DNA of 6,429 nt, from NCBI GenBank assembly GCA_903932755.1, contig CAIZHL010000221.1, positions 1-6,429 of the forward strand, read 5' to 3'. This document shows positions 1 through 6,429 of the stretch, piece by piece. The translations under genes were made by a program, and so were the position numbers. Each line of letters begins with the position of its first letter. Position 1 is the stretch's first letter. The DNA comes from an uncultured beta proteobacterium (lineage in GTDB: Bacteria; Pseudomonadota; Gammaproteobacteria; Burkholderiales; Rhodocyclaceae). The notes beneath the pieces are model-generated. The model had not been told where the DNA came from, ran no database searches, and saw only the letters and a list, made by a program, of their open reading frames with translations.

Positions 1-74
1 ATCAACGAAATGATGTTGAACACCAGCGCATGGCGCATGAAGGGGATGTCTTTGCGAATGCGGAAAAATTCCAT
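1..74 (-). CDS. secF: SecF, protein translocase subunit (N-terminal 24 codons only)
   Basis: This is the start of SecF, the partner of SecD in the inner-membrane SecDF complex, which uses the proton motive force to help pull exported proteins through SecYEG. Only 24 codons lie in the window; the gene runs off the left edge. The visible peptide begins MEFFRIRKDIPFMRHALVFN, a cytoplasmic lead followed by the start of the first membrane segment, as is typical of proteobacterial SecF. The ATG at 74-72 is preceded by GGGAGG (84-79) at a rather short 4-nt spacing. It lies 81 nt downstream of the secD stop on the same strand, as expected for a secDF operon. Identification rests on this short peptide plus the position after secD. 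Confidence 0.9.
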   Translation of the reverse strand, partial: MEFFRIRKDIPFMRHALVFNIISL

Positions 75-109
75 CAAACCTCCCGACGGGCCGCCACGAG
101 GAAGGCATA

Positions 110-124
110 GCCCCCTGTGGAGGC
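110..124 (-). repeat. small hairpin in the secD-secF gap
   Basis: On the sense (minus) strand GCCTCC and GGGGGC flank a 3-nt loop, giving a 6-bp stem with one U-G pair. No T-run follows, so it is not an intrinsic terminator. It may modestly affect mRNA stability between secD and secF, or be chance in GC-rich DNA. Confidence 0.3.
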
Positions 125-155
125 AGCGAATGAAATGAGCGCGGGGGCCATATTT

Positions 156-2024
156 TCAGACTCCCGGCTTCCAGATTTGGCCGATGCTCACCGCGACCAG
201 CTTGCGCCGGTGGCCGTAGATCAAGTTGATCATTGCGCGCGACACCACGACCGAACTGAAGATCGAAGTCAGGATGCCCAGGCAATGCACCACGGCAAAG
301 CCGCGCACCGGACCGGAGCCGAATATCAGCAGCGCGACACCGGCGATCAGGGTGGTGATATTCGAGTCGAGAATGGTCGCCCAGGCCCGCTCGTAACCGG
401 CCGTGATCGATGCCTGCGGCGAATTGCCAGCCCGCAGTTCCTCGCGCACACGTTCGTTGATCAGCACGTTGGCATCAATCGCCATGCCCAGGGTCAGGGC
501 GATGGCGGCAATGCCCGGCAGGGTCAGCGTCGCCTGCAACAGGGACAGCAGCGCCACGAGGAACAGCAGGTTGGCGGAAAGCGCGAACACCGATACCGCG
601 CCGAACAGCAGGTAGTAGCCCATCATGAAAGCGGAAATGGCGATGAAACCCCACATTGTCGAACTGAAGCCCTTGGCAATGTTGTCAGCGCCCAGACTCG
701 GACCGATGGTGCGCTCCTCGATAATCTCCATGGGCGCCGCCAGCGATCCGGCACGCAGCAGCAGCGCCACGTCATTGGCTTCGACAGTACTCATGCGGCC
801 CGAAATCTGCACCCGCCCGCCGCCGATCTCGGTGCGGATCACCGGTGCCGTCACCACTTCGCCCTTGCCCTTTTCGATCAGCAGGATGGCCATGCGCTTG
901 CCGACGTTGTCGCGCGTGACATCCTTGAAGATGCGGGCGCCGGCGGAATCGAGCGACAGATGCACGGCGGCTTCCTGGGTCTGGTTGTCGAAGCCCGGCT
1001 GGGCATCGGTCAGGCGCTCGCCGGTGAGCACGACCTGCTTTTTCACCAACAGGCCGCGACCGCCGCGCTCGACGTAGTACTCGGTGCCGACCGGCGGCCG
1101 CCCTGCGGCGGCCTGCTCCATGATGCCCGGATTGGCGCTGGCTTCGTCATCGACCAGGCGCACTTCCAGCGTCGCCGTGCGGCCGAGGATGTCCTTGGCC
1201 TTGGCGGTGTCCTGTACCCCCGGCAGCTGCACCACGATCCGGTCCGCGCCCTGTTGCTGGATTACCGGCTCGGCGACGCCGAGTTCATTGATGCGGTTGT
1301 GCAGCGTGGTGATGTTCTGCTTCACCGCGAATTCCTGGATGCGTTTCTGGGCTTCCGGCTTGAGCGTCGCCACAAGTTTGAGGTCACTGCCCTCCTGGGC
1401 ATCCACCAGGAGCAGGTCGGGCTGGCTGTCGGCCAGAACGGCGCGCGCCTTGTCCCTCACATCGGCCTCGCGGAAGCGAATCGCGACGGTTTGTCCTTCG
1501 CGACCGATGCCGCCGTGACGAATGTTCTTGTCGCGCAGCAGTCCGCGCAGATCGGCGCCGATCGAATCGAGACGCTTGGTCAGCGCGCCCTTCATGTCAA
1601 CCTGCAGCAGGAAATGCACGCCGCCGCGCAGGTCGAGGCCGAGATACATCGGCAGCGCATGAATGCCCGTCAGCCAGTTGGGGGAATCCGACACCAGATT
1701 CAGGGCCACACTGTAGGTCGCGTCCGCCGCCACGGGATTCAGGGCCCTTTCGATCGCATCCCTGGCCTTTAGCTGGGTGTCTGTGTCGGCCAGCCGCACG
1801 CGCACGCTGTTGAGGTCGAGCACGACACCTTGCGGGATGATCGATGCCGCCTTGAGGGCTGTTTCCACCTGGCCCATGAGTTTGGCGTCGACCTTGTGGG
1901 TGGATTTGACGCTGGCGACCTGCACGGCCGGCGCCTCACCGAAAAAATTGGGCAAGGTATAGAGGAATCCAAGCACCAGGGCGATCAGCACCGTGGCGTT
2001 TTTCCAGAGCGGGTAACGGTTCAT
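156..2024 (-). CDS. secD: SecD, protein translocase subunit
   Basis: SecD is the large subunit of the SecDF-YajC complex. It drives late steps of protein export at the periplasmic face, coupled to proton flow. The product is 622 residues, close to the 615 of E. coli SecD. An N-terminal membrane segment lies at about residues 9-25. The periplasmic P1 region carries the family motif GLDLRGG (129-135) and the conserved stretch around RINELGV (244-250) to VQLPG (265-269). Five membrane segments follow from about residue 453. They include GMAIDANVLINER (513-525), with the conserved membrane Asp517 that corresponds to the proton-pathway aspartate of E. coli SecD, then LDSNITTLIAG (552-562) and GSGPVRGFAV (569-578). 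The ATG at 2024 gives the expected MNRYPLWKN start. No clear Shine-Dalgarno precedes it, and a hairpin occupies that region. It lies 44 nt after yajC and upstream of secF. Confidence 0.97.
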   Translation of the reverse strand: MNRYPLWKNATVLIALVLGFLYTLPNFFGEAPAVQVASVKSTHKVDAKLMGQVETALKAASIIPQGVVLDLNSVRVRLADTDTQLKARDAIERALNPVAADATYSVALNLVSDSPNWLTGIHALPMYLGLDLRGGVHFLLQVDMKGALTKRLDSIGADLRGLLRDKNIRHGGIGREGQTVAIRFREADVRDKARAVLADSQPDLLLVDAQEGSDLKLVATLKPEAQKRIQEFAVKQNITTLHNRINELGVAEPVIQQQGADRIVVQLPGVQDTAKAKDILGRTATLEVRLVDDEASANPGIMEQAAAGRPPVGTEYYVERGGRGLLVKKQVVLTGERLTDAQPGFDNQTQEAAVHLSLDSAGARIFKDVTRDNVGKRMAILLIEKGKGEVVTAPVIRTEIGGGRVQISGRMSTVEANDVALLLRAGSLAAPMEIIEERTIGPSLGADNIAKGFSSTMWGFIAISAFMMGYYLLFGAVSVFALSANLLFLVALLSLLQATLTLPGIAAIALTLGMAIDANVLINERVREELRAGNSPQASITAGYERAWATILDSNITTLIAGVALLIFGSGPVRGFAVVHCLGILTSIFSSVVVSRAMINLIYGHRRKLVAVSIGQIWKPGV

Positions 2025-2032
2025 GGCATGGT

Positions 2033-2059
2033 GCCGGCCCCCGCGTCAGCGGGACCGGC
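2033..2059 (-). promoter_or_regulatory. stable hairpin in the yajC-secD gap, ahead of the secD start
   Basis: In the operon transcript, GCCGG-U-CCCGC and GCGGG-G-G-CCGGC flank a UGAC loop. They form about 11 pairs with one U-G pair and one bulged G. The same DNA read on the plus strand would give an A-C mismatch, so the fold fits the sense RNA better. It ends 8 nt before the secD ATG and contains the only G-rich candidate for a ribosome binding site (GGGGG). No U-tract follows, so termination is unlikely. Regulation of secD translation is inference. Confidence 0.5.
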
Positions 2060-2068
2060 CTCGTGAAG

Positions 2069-2410
2069 TTACAGGTTTTTCAGCGTACCCTTGGGCAGCA
2101 GCGCGCCCACGGCGTTCTTCTGCACGGTAATCACTACCGGGCCATCCTTGCCTTCCGCCACTTCGAGGCTGAGATAGTTCTCACCCACCTTGGCAATGCG
2201 GCCGGTAATGCCGCCCTGGGTGACCACTTCGTCGCCTTTGGCCAGTTCGCTGACCATTTTCTGTTGCTCCTTGGCCTTCTTCATCTGCGGCCGGATCATG
2301 ACGAACCACAGCACGACAAACATCAGCAGGATGGGCAACATGCCCATCAGGCCGCCCGTCGGGTCGGCGGCGGCACCCGCCGCTTGCGCGTAAGCATTTG
2401 AAATCAGCAC
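2069..2410 (-). CDS. yajC: YajC, Sec translocase accessory protein
   Basis: YajC is a small inner-membrane protein that associates with SecDF and SecYEG. From the chosen start it has 113 residues, the usual size. It has a short N-terminus (MLISNAYAQ), one membrane segment at about residues 22-39 (LPILLMFVVLWFVMI), the family motif RPQMKKAKE (40-48), and the cytoplasmic core GDEVVTQGGITGRI (59-72). I chose a GTG start at 2410-2408 because GGAG sits 7 nt upstream and the resulting N-terminus matches the family. A longer reading frame from an ATG at 2500 would add 30 residues that overlap the end of tgt and do not look like YajC. It lies 37 nt downstream of tgt and 44 nt upstream of secD, so it is probably co-transcribed with both. 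Confidence 0.95.
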   Translation of the reverse strand: MLISNAYAQAAGAAADPTGGLMGMLPILLMFVVLWFVMIRPQMKKAKEQQKMVSELAKGDEVVTQGGITGRIAKVGENYLSLEVAEGKDGPVVITVQKNAVGALLPKGTLKNL

Positions 2411-2417
2411 TATGAGT

Positions 2418-2421
2418 CTCC
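2418..2421 (-). promoter_or_regulatory. ribosome binding site (GGAG) for yajC
   Basis: GGAG on the minus strand is followed by a 7-nt spacer (ACTCATA) and then GTG at 2410. This spacing decides in favour of the GTG start over the upstream in-frame ATG at 2500. Confidence 0.7.
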
Positions 2422-2447
2422 AGGAATGTCTGAAAATAAGCGGCGGA

Positions 2448-4585
<2,138 letters not shown>

Positions 4586-4642
4586 TGAGATGGCGGGAGA
4601 GTGCATGGCAGCCCGGGGATGGCTGCAAATGGTGGGCGTCAT

Positions 4643-4665
4643 CCGATCGCCTTACCGGCGATCGG
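4643..4665 (-). repeat. perfect 9-bp inverted repeat between the regulator gene and queA
   Basis: CCGATCGCC and GGCGATCGG flank a 5-nt loop (GGTAA on the minus strand) with no mismatches. It lies 58 nt or more upstream of the preferred queA start, and directly before the alternative ATG at 4642, whose possible AAGG ribosome binding site spans the loop and stem. There is no U-tract, so it is a poor intrinsic terminator for the upstream gene. It could be an operator, a leader hairpin, or a Rho-independent processing or stability element. Confidence 0.55.
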
Positions 4666-4733
4666 CGCGCATAGTAACAGAGCCCTATCCCCGACCCACC
4701 GCCCTCAGCCCGTGCAAACAGGCTCGGTATCGC

Positions 4734-5435
4734 TCAACCGGCGGCCTCAAGGTCGCCGTGGCGCCTGAACGCCGCCAGATCCACCAGGATCAGCTGGCCG
4801 TCCTGTTCATGGATCAGGCCCTGCGCGGTCAGGTCGCGCATCACGCGGCTGACCATCTCGCGCGATGCGCCGATCATCTTGGCGATATCCTGCTTGCTGA
4901 GCTTGTGCGTGACCACCTTGCGGCCATCGACCGTTTCCGCCGACTCGAGCAGCAGGCGCGCAACACGCCCATAGACATCAAGCAGGGCCAGGCTCTCGAT
5001 GTTGCGGTCGGCCAGGCGCAAACGCCGGGTCAGGTTGCGCATGATGAACAGCGAAACCTCGGGATTGTCCGCCAGGCAGCGCTTGAATTCCTCCTGGCCG
5101 ATCATCACCACTTCGCTGGTCTCGACCGCCAACACCGTGGCCGAGCGCGGATTGTCGTCGAGCACGCCCATTTCGCCGAAAAGTTCTCCGGGGCCGAGCA
5201 TGGAGAGGATGACCTCGCGCCCGTCCACATCGCTGACCTGGACTTTCAATGCGCCGGACAGAACAAAATAAATGTTGTCAGTACGATCGCCGGCATGGAG
5301 GACGACGGTATGGCGCGGAATCGTGCGCAACATGGCCACGCGGGTCAGAGGCTTGAGGCTGTCGTCATCGAGCATCTCGAAGATCGGCAGCGCGCGCAAG
5401 ATGGTTAACGAAACACCGGTATTCGGCGAAGCCAC
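4734..5435 (-). CDS. Crp/Fnr-family transcriptional regulator
   Basis: This is a dimeric DNA-binding regulator with an N-terminal cyclic-nucleotide-binding beta-roll (about residues 15-130), a dimerisation helix (about 127-150) and a C-terminal winged helix. The 233-residue length from the chosen start fits the family. The phosphate-binding cassette GELFGEMGVLDDNPRSA (83-99) keeps the Gly-Glu and Arg-Ser pairs that hold cyclic nucleotides. The helix-turn-helix at 179-198 (LSKQDIAKMIG, then SREMVSRV) has Arg192, Glu193 and Arg197 in the places used by E. coli CRP, with Ser196-Arg197 also as in FNR. It has a single cysteine and no N-terminal cluster, so it is not an FNR-type oxygen sensor. The residues aligned with CRP Thr127-Ser128 are Ala142-Asp143, so the ligand may not be cAMP. 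The GTG start at 5435 follows GGGGGG at 6 nt; a TTG at 5489 would add 18 unconvincing residues. Confidence 0.9.
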   Translation of the reverse strand: MASPNTGVSLTILRALPIFEMLDDDSLKPLTRVAMLRTIPRHTVVLHAGDRTDNIYFVLSGALKVQVSDVDGREVILSMLGPGELFGEMGVLDDNPRSATVLAVETSEVVMIGQEEFKRCLADNPEVSLFIMRNLTRRLRLADRNIESLALLDVYGRVARLLLESAETVDGRKVVTHKLSKQDIAKMIGASREMVSRVMRDLTAQGLIHEQDGQLILVDLAAFRRHGDLEAAG

Positions 5436-5441
5436 AACATA

Positions 5442-5447
5442 CCCCCC
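5442..5447 (-). promoter_or_regulatory. G-rich ribosome binding site for the Crp-family gene
   Basis: GGGGGG is followed by TATGTT and then GTG at 5435. The spacing fits a Shine-Dalgarno element, although the sequence is not a perfect AGGAGG. It supports the GTG start. Confidence 0.45.
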
Positions 5448-5475
5448 ATGAGAAAACTTGAATCGCACACTCAAC

Positions 5476-5493
5476 ACACTTAGAAGCAAGTGT
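5476..5493. promoter_or_regulatory. inverted repeat upstream of the regulator gene, possible operator
   Basis: ACACTT and AAGTGT form a perfect 6-bp inverted repeat around a 6-bp spacer, centred about 50 bp upstream of the GTG start. The N6 spacing is that of Crp-family sites (TGTGA-N6-TCACA), but the half-sites differ. Autoregulation is possible and untested. Confidence 0.35.
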
Positions 5494-5519
5494 AATCCGT
5501 ATTGCCGGCGTCGCTCTGC

Positions 5520-5534
5520 CGACTTTGCAAGTCG
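5520..5534. repeat. inverted repeat just downstream of the tRNA-Leu remnant
   Basis: CGACTT and AAGTCG are perfect 6-bp arms around TGC, starting 3 nt beyond the tRNA CCA end on the minus strand. It might be a leftover processing or termination hairpin of the original tRNA gene, but no T-run follows. Confidence 0.35.
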
Positions 5535-5537
5535 TTA

Positions 5538-5590
5538 TGGTGCCGGGGGGGGAAGTCGAATCCCCACGCCTTGCGGCGGCGGTGTTTGAG
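5538..5590 (-). pseudogene. 3' fragment of tRNA-Leu(CAA); likely attachment-site scar
   Basis: Read on the minus strand, this aligns position by position with the 3' part of a long-variable-arm tRNA-Leu. It has a 7-nt anticodon loop CTCAAAC (anticodon CAA), the 3' side of the anticodon stem (ACCGC), a variable-arm hairpin CGCC-GCAA-GGCG, T48, a perfect T-arm (GGGGA, TTCGACT, TCCCC), the 3' acceptor strand CCCCGGC, discriminator A and encoded CCA. The total is 53 nt. Upstream there is no D-arm (no GGTAGAC-like sequence) and no convincing acceptor 5' strand, and the expected anticodon stem partner (GCGGT) is replaced by GCTGA. The gene therefore cannot make a functional tRNA. A break exactly at the anticodon loop with an intact 3' end is what tyrosine integrases leave when an element enters a tRNA gene. 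On this reading the chromosome lies to the left and the element to the right. Confidence 0.8.
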
Positions 5591-5680
5591 TCAGCCCCCC
5601 GCGAATATTACAAGACAAACCACAACACGCGAAAGCAGTCACGGCGCACCTTTGCGAGTGCCGGCATTTTATCGGGTTGT

Positions 5681-5689
5681 TGTGGATAA
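5681..5689 (-). promoter_or_regulatory. perfect DnaA box (TTATCCACA)
   Basis: The minus strand reads TTATCCACA, an exact match to the DnaA box consensus, in an AT-richer pocket. A one-mismatch relative, TTATCCGCA, occurs in the same orientation at 5912-5920. An ATAAC-TGCC-GTTAT inverted repeat (5686-5699) overlaps the box. Two boxes alone do not make an origin, and a plasmid-like origin of the adjoining element is only a possibility. Confidence 0.4.
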
Positions 5690-5756
5690 CTGCCGTTATT
5701 GCCGTGCCAGTGCCCCAAGGGTGTCCCACGGTCTCGCCTTTCAGGGAGCCCCCGGC

Positions 5757-5842
5757 GGGGGCGGACGGGAGGCAGGCGGGCGAGCCGGGGACGAGCAGCG
5801 CAGCGCGAGCCGGCGCAGCCCGACAGCCGGGGCGGGCGGGGG
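5757..5842 (+). other. G-rich tracts with G-quadruplex potential
   Basis: On the plus strand, G-runs at 5757-5761, 5767-5769, 5778-5780 and 5787-5790 are separated by 5, 8 and 6 nt. A second group, GGGG-C-GGG-C-GGGGG, lies at 5829-5842. Both could form quadruplexes in single-stranded DNA or RNA; this is pattern only. Confidence 0.3.
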
Positions 5843-5868
5843 CGTTGCCACCAATGGACGGCATTTCG

Positions 5869-5932
5869 CATAACGAAAATTATCCGGGCGCGAGCCGGAC
5901 AGCCGACAGGCTGCGGATAATTCCTCGTTATG
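5869..5932. repeat. 64-nt structured palindrome, recombination-site-like
   Basis: The outer arms CATAACGA (5869-5876) and TCGTTATG (5925-5932) pair over 8 bp. A 2-by-3 nt internal loop follows, then a second 8-bp stem, ATTATCCG (5879-5886) with CGGATAAT (5914-5921). Inside, an asymmetric 13-nt bulge leads to a 5-bp hairpin CAGCC-GACA-GGCTG (5900-5913). The R-box, spacer, L-box and asymmetric terminal hairpin plan recalls integron attC sites. The R-like boxes GCATAAC and GTTATGT each deviate from RYYYAAC/GTTRRRY at one position. Each arm also resembles a dif-like core, CGCATAA-N6-TTATCC on the left and an inverted CACATAA-N7-TTATCC on the right. The class cannot be settled from one copy. Confidence 0.5.
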
Positions 5933-6165
5933 TGACTTGGCGGCCCCTGACTGGATTCTCTTCGGCGGTGGCAGGGGTGAGGCGCGGCCAGGATCGCACC
6001 ACGGCAGCCACCAGCAAGCCGCAAGCCCTTGATGGCGGGGTGTGCCATGAGGGGCGCAGTGGCGCAGCGGTGGCGGTGCGGGAGGGCCGGCGGCGGCCAG
6101 GGAGATAGAGCCGGGGGCGCAGCCTCCGGCGGGGGCTCAGGATGCCACGGCGTAGCCCGGCAAGG

Positions 6166-6189
6166 CCCTTGCAAGCTCTTACGCAAGGG
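6166..6189. repeat. 7-bp inverted repeat near the end of the HTH gene
   Basis: CCCTTGC (6166-6172) and GCAAGGG (6183-6189) flank a 10-nt loop. A further GCAAGG at 6160-6165 pairs alternatively with CCTTGC (6167-6172). It lies 21 nt past the stop of the minus-strand HTH gene. It could act as an mRNA 3' hairpin, though the sense strand has no T-run after it. Confidence 0.35.
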
Positions 6190-6210
6190 GCATGACGGGC
6201 GGTCGGGCGG

Positions 6211-6429
6211 TCAGTCGGCCGGGACGATTACAGCCGAAAAGCCCCCGCCAGGCAGCGGGACAAGTTTGTGCACGTAGCGTATCGGCGGCGGCAGAATTTC
6301 AACATGGCGCACCAGGCGGTGCACTTGGCTTTTCGATAGCCGATGCTGGCGGGCAATCTGCCGAATCTTTGCGCCCTTCATGCGCTCCCATGCCATGCAG
6401 TCGAGGCGGGCGGCCCTCTCGTCGGGTGG
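6211..6429 (-). CDS. helix-turn-helix protein, C-terminal part (5' end outside the window)
   Basis: I do not recognise a specific family. The frame is open from the right edge to a TGA at 6213-6211, giving at least 72 residues. An internal ATG at 6396 could be a start, but the 11 codons before it are open and fit the same alpha-helical character, and no clear Shine-Dalgarno precedes it, so the gene probably starts beyond the window. The segment GAKIRQIARQHRLSKSQVHR reads as a classic homeodomain-like helix-turn-helix: a helix, then the turn at HRLS, then a recognition helix with Ser-Lys-Ser-Gln-Val. It resembles the C-terminal DNA-binding helices of resolvases and many transposase or plasmid proteins. 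A short Pro-rich, then Gly/Val-rich tail follows (VPLPGGGFSAVIVPAD). The gene points toward the tRNA-Leu remnant and is probably part of the inserted element. A role in recombination, replication or regulation cannot be chosen. Confidence 0.6.
   Translation of the reverse strand, partial: PPDERAARLDCMAWERMKGAKIRQIARQHRLSKSQVHRLVRHVEILPPPIRYVHKLVPLPGGGFSAVIVPAD

Larger units (their letters stand above)
5591..6210. other. 620-bp gene-free, structured, GC-rich stretch (probable edge of an integrated element)
   Basis: I find no credible coding sequence here. Open frames exist on both strands but are Pro/Arg/Gly-rich, lack ribosome binding sites and resemble no family. The stretch has two parts. 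Positions about 5600-5720 are relatively AT-rich, with a DnaA box and a small ATAAC/GTTAT inverted repeat. Positions about 5745-6190 are strongly GC-rich with G-runs, a 64-nt structured palindrome (5869-5932), and GC hairpins at 5748-5762 (GCCCCC-GGC-GGGGGC) and 6113-6127 (GGGGGC-GCA-GCCTCC). The layout suggests a control, recombination or replication region rather than decayed genes, but that is inference. Confidence 0.5.

Noticed and set aside
117..1772. 551-codon open frame on the plus strand
   Set aside because: It is antisense to secD, lacks family resemblance, and its Gln/His/Arg-rich composition is what GC-rich codon bias produces opposite a real gene.
4590..5408. 272-codon plus-strand frame
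   Set aside because: It is a mirror of the Crp-family gene and of the non-coding gap; the minus-strand protein has clear domains.
5538..5600. tmRNA (ssrA) acceptor piece, including a two-piece permuted form
   Set aside because: The T-arm and CCA are compatible, but the long variable arm and the CTCAAA loop match tRNA-Leu exactly. No tag reading frame or partner half is seen on either side.
5538..5750. tRNA-Leu interrupted by a group I intron in the anticodon loop
   Set aside because: Such introns exist in bacterial tRNA genes, but I see no conserved intron core and no 5' tRNA half upstream in the window. A GCCGGGG at 5757-5751 lacks a D-arm after it. A distant 5' half outside the window is not excluded.
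5988..6143. ATCCTG motifs resembling MOBP nic sites (minus strand at 5994-5989 and 6143-6138)
   Set aside because: The hexamers lack the flanking inverted repeat and the following pyrimidine expected of such oriT sites, and no relaxase gene is visible.
5608..6186. 192-codon minus-strand frame in the gap
   Set aside because: It is low-complexity Pro/Arg/Ala sequence running through the palindrome and hairpins, with no ribosome binding site or recognisable domain.

Overview
The window looks like chromosomal DNA from a GC-rich betaproteobacterium, perhaps Rhodocyclales or a relative. I infer this from the gene order queA-tgt-yajC-secD-secF, the style of the SecF and YajC N-termini, and the Crp-type regulator next to queA. 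No rRNA or other taxonomic marker is present, so the placement is tentative.

Positions 1-4585 hold a single minus-strand gene cluster. Reading 5' to 3' on the minus strand, queA and tgt overlap by 4 bases (ATGA). They encode two consecutive-pathway enzymes of queuosine tRNA modification. yajC, secD and the first 24 codons of secF follow; these encode the accessory membrane complex of the Sec translocase. A strong RNA-type hairpin lies between yajC and secD, where the secD ribosome binding site should be.

Positions 4586-5537 hold a Crp/Fnr-family regulator, also on the minus strand, with a GTG start. It has a cyclic-nucleotide-binding fold and a Crp-like recognition helix, but lacks the Thr-Ser pair with which E. 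coli CRP contacts the adenine of cAMP. A perfect 9-bp inverted repeat separates it from queA, and two more inverted repeats lie in its upstream region.

Positions 5538-6429 are different in character. A 53-nt remnant of a tRNA-Leu(CAA) gene runs exactly from the anticodon loop to the encoded CCA end, with no 5' half. This is the usual scar of site-specific integration into a tRNA gene, so I read it as the edge of a mobile element or genomic island lying to the right. The next 620 bases have no credible gene. They contain a perfect DnaA box, clustered ATAAC/GTTAT inverted repeats, G-rich tracts, and a 64-nt structured palindrome resembling a tyrosine-recombinase or attC-like site. At the right edge is the 3' part of a small helix-turn-helix protein gene pointing toward the tRNA remnant.

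The left two thirds are ordinary, well-conserved housekeeping genes. The novelty lies at the tRNA-Leu junction and in the structured non-coding DNA beyond it.
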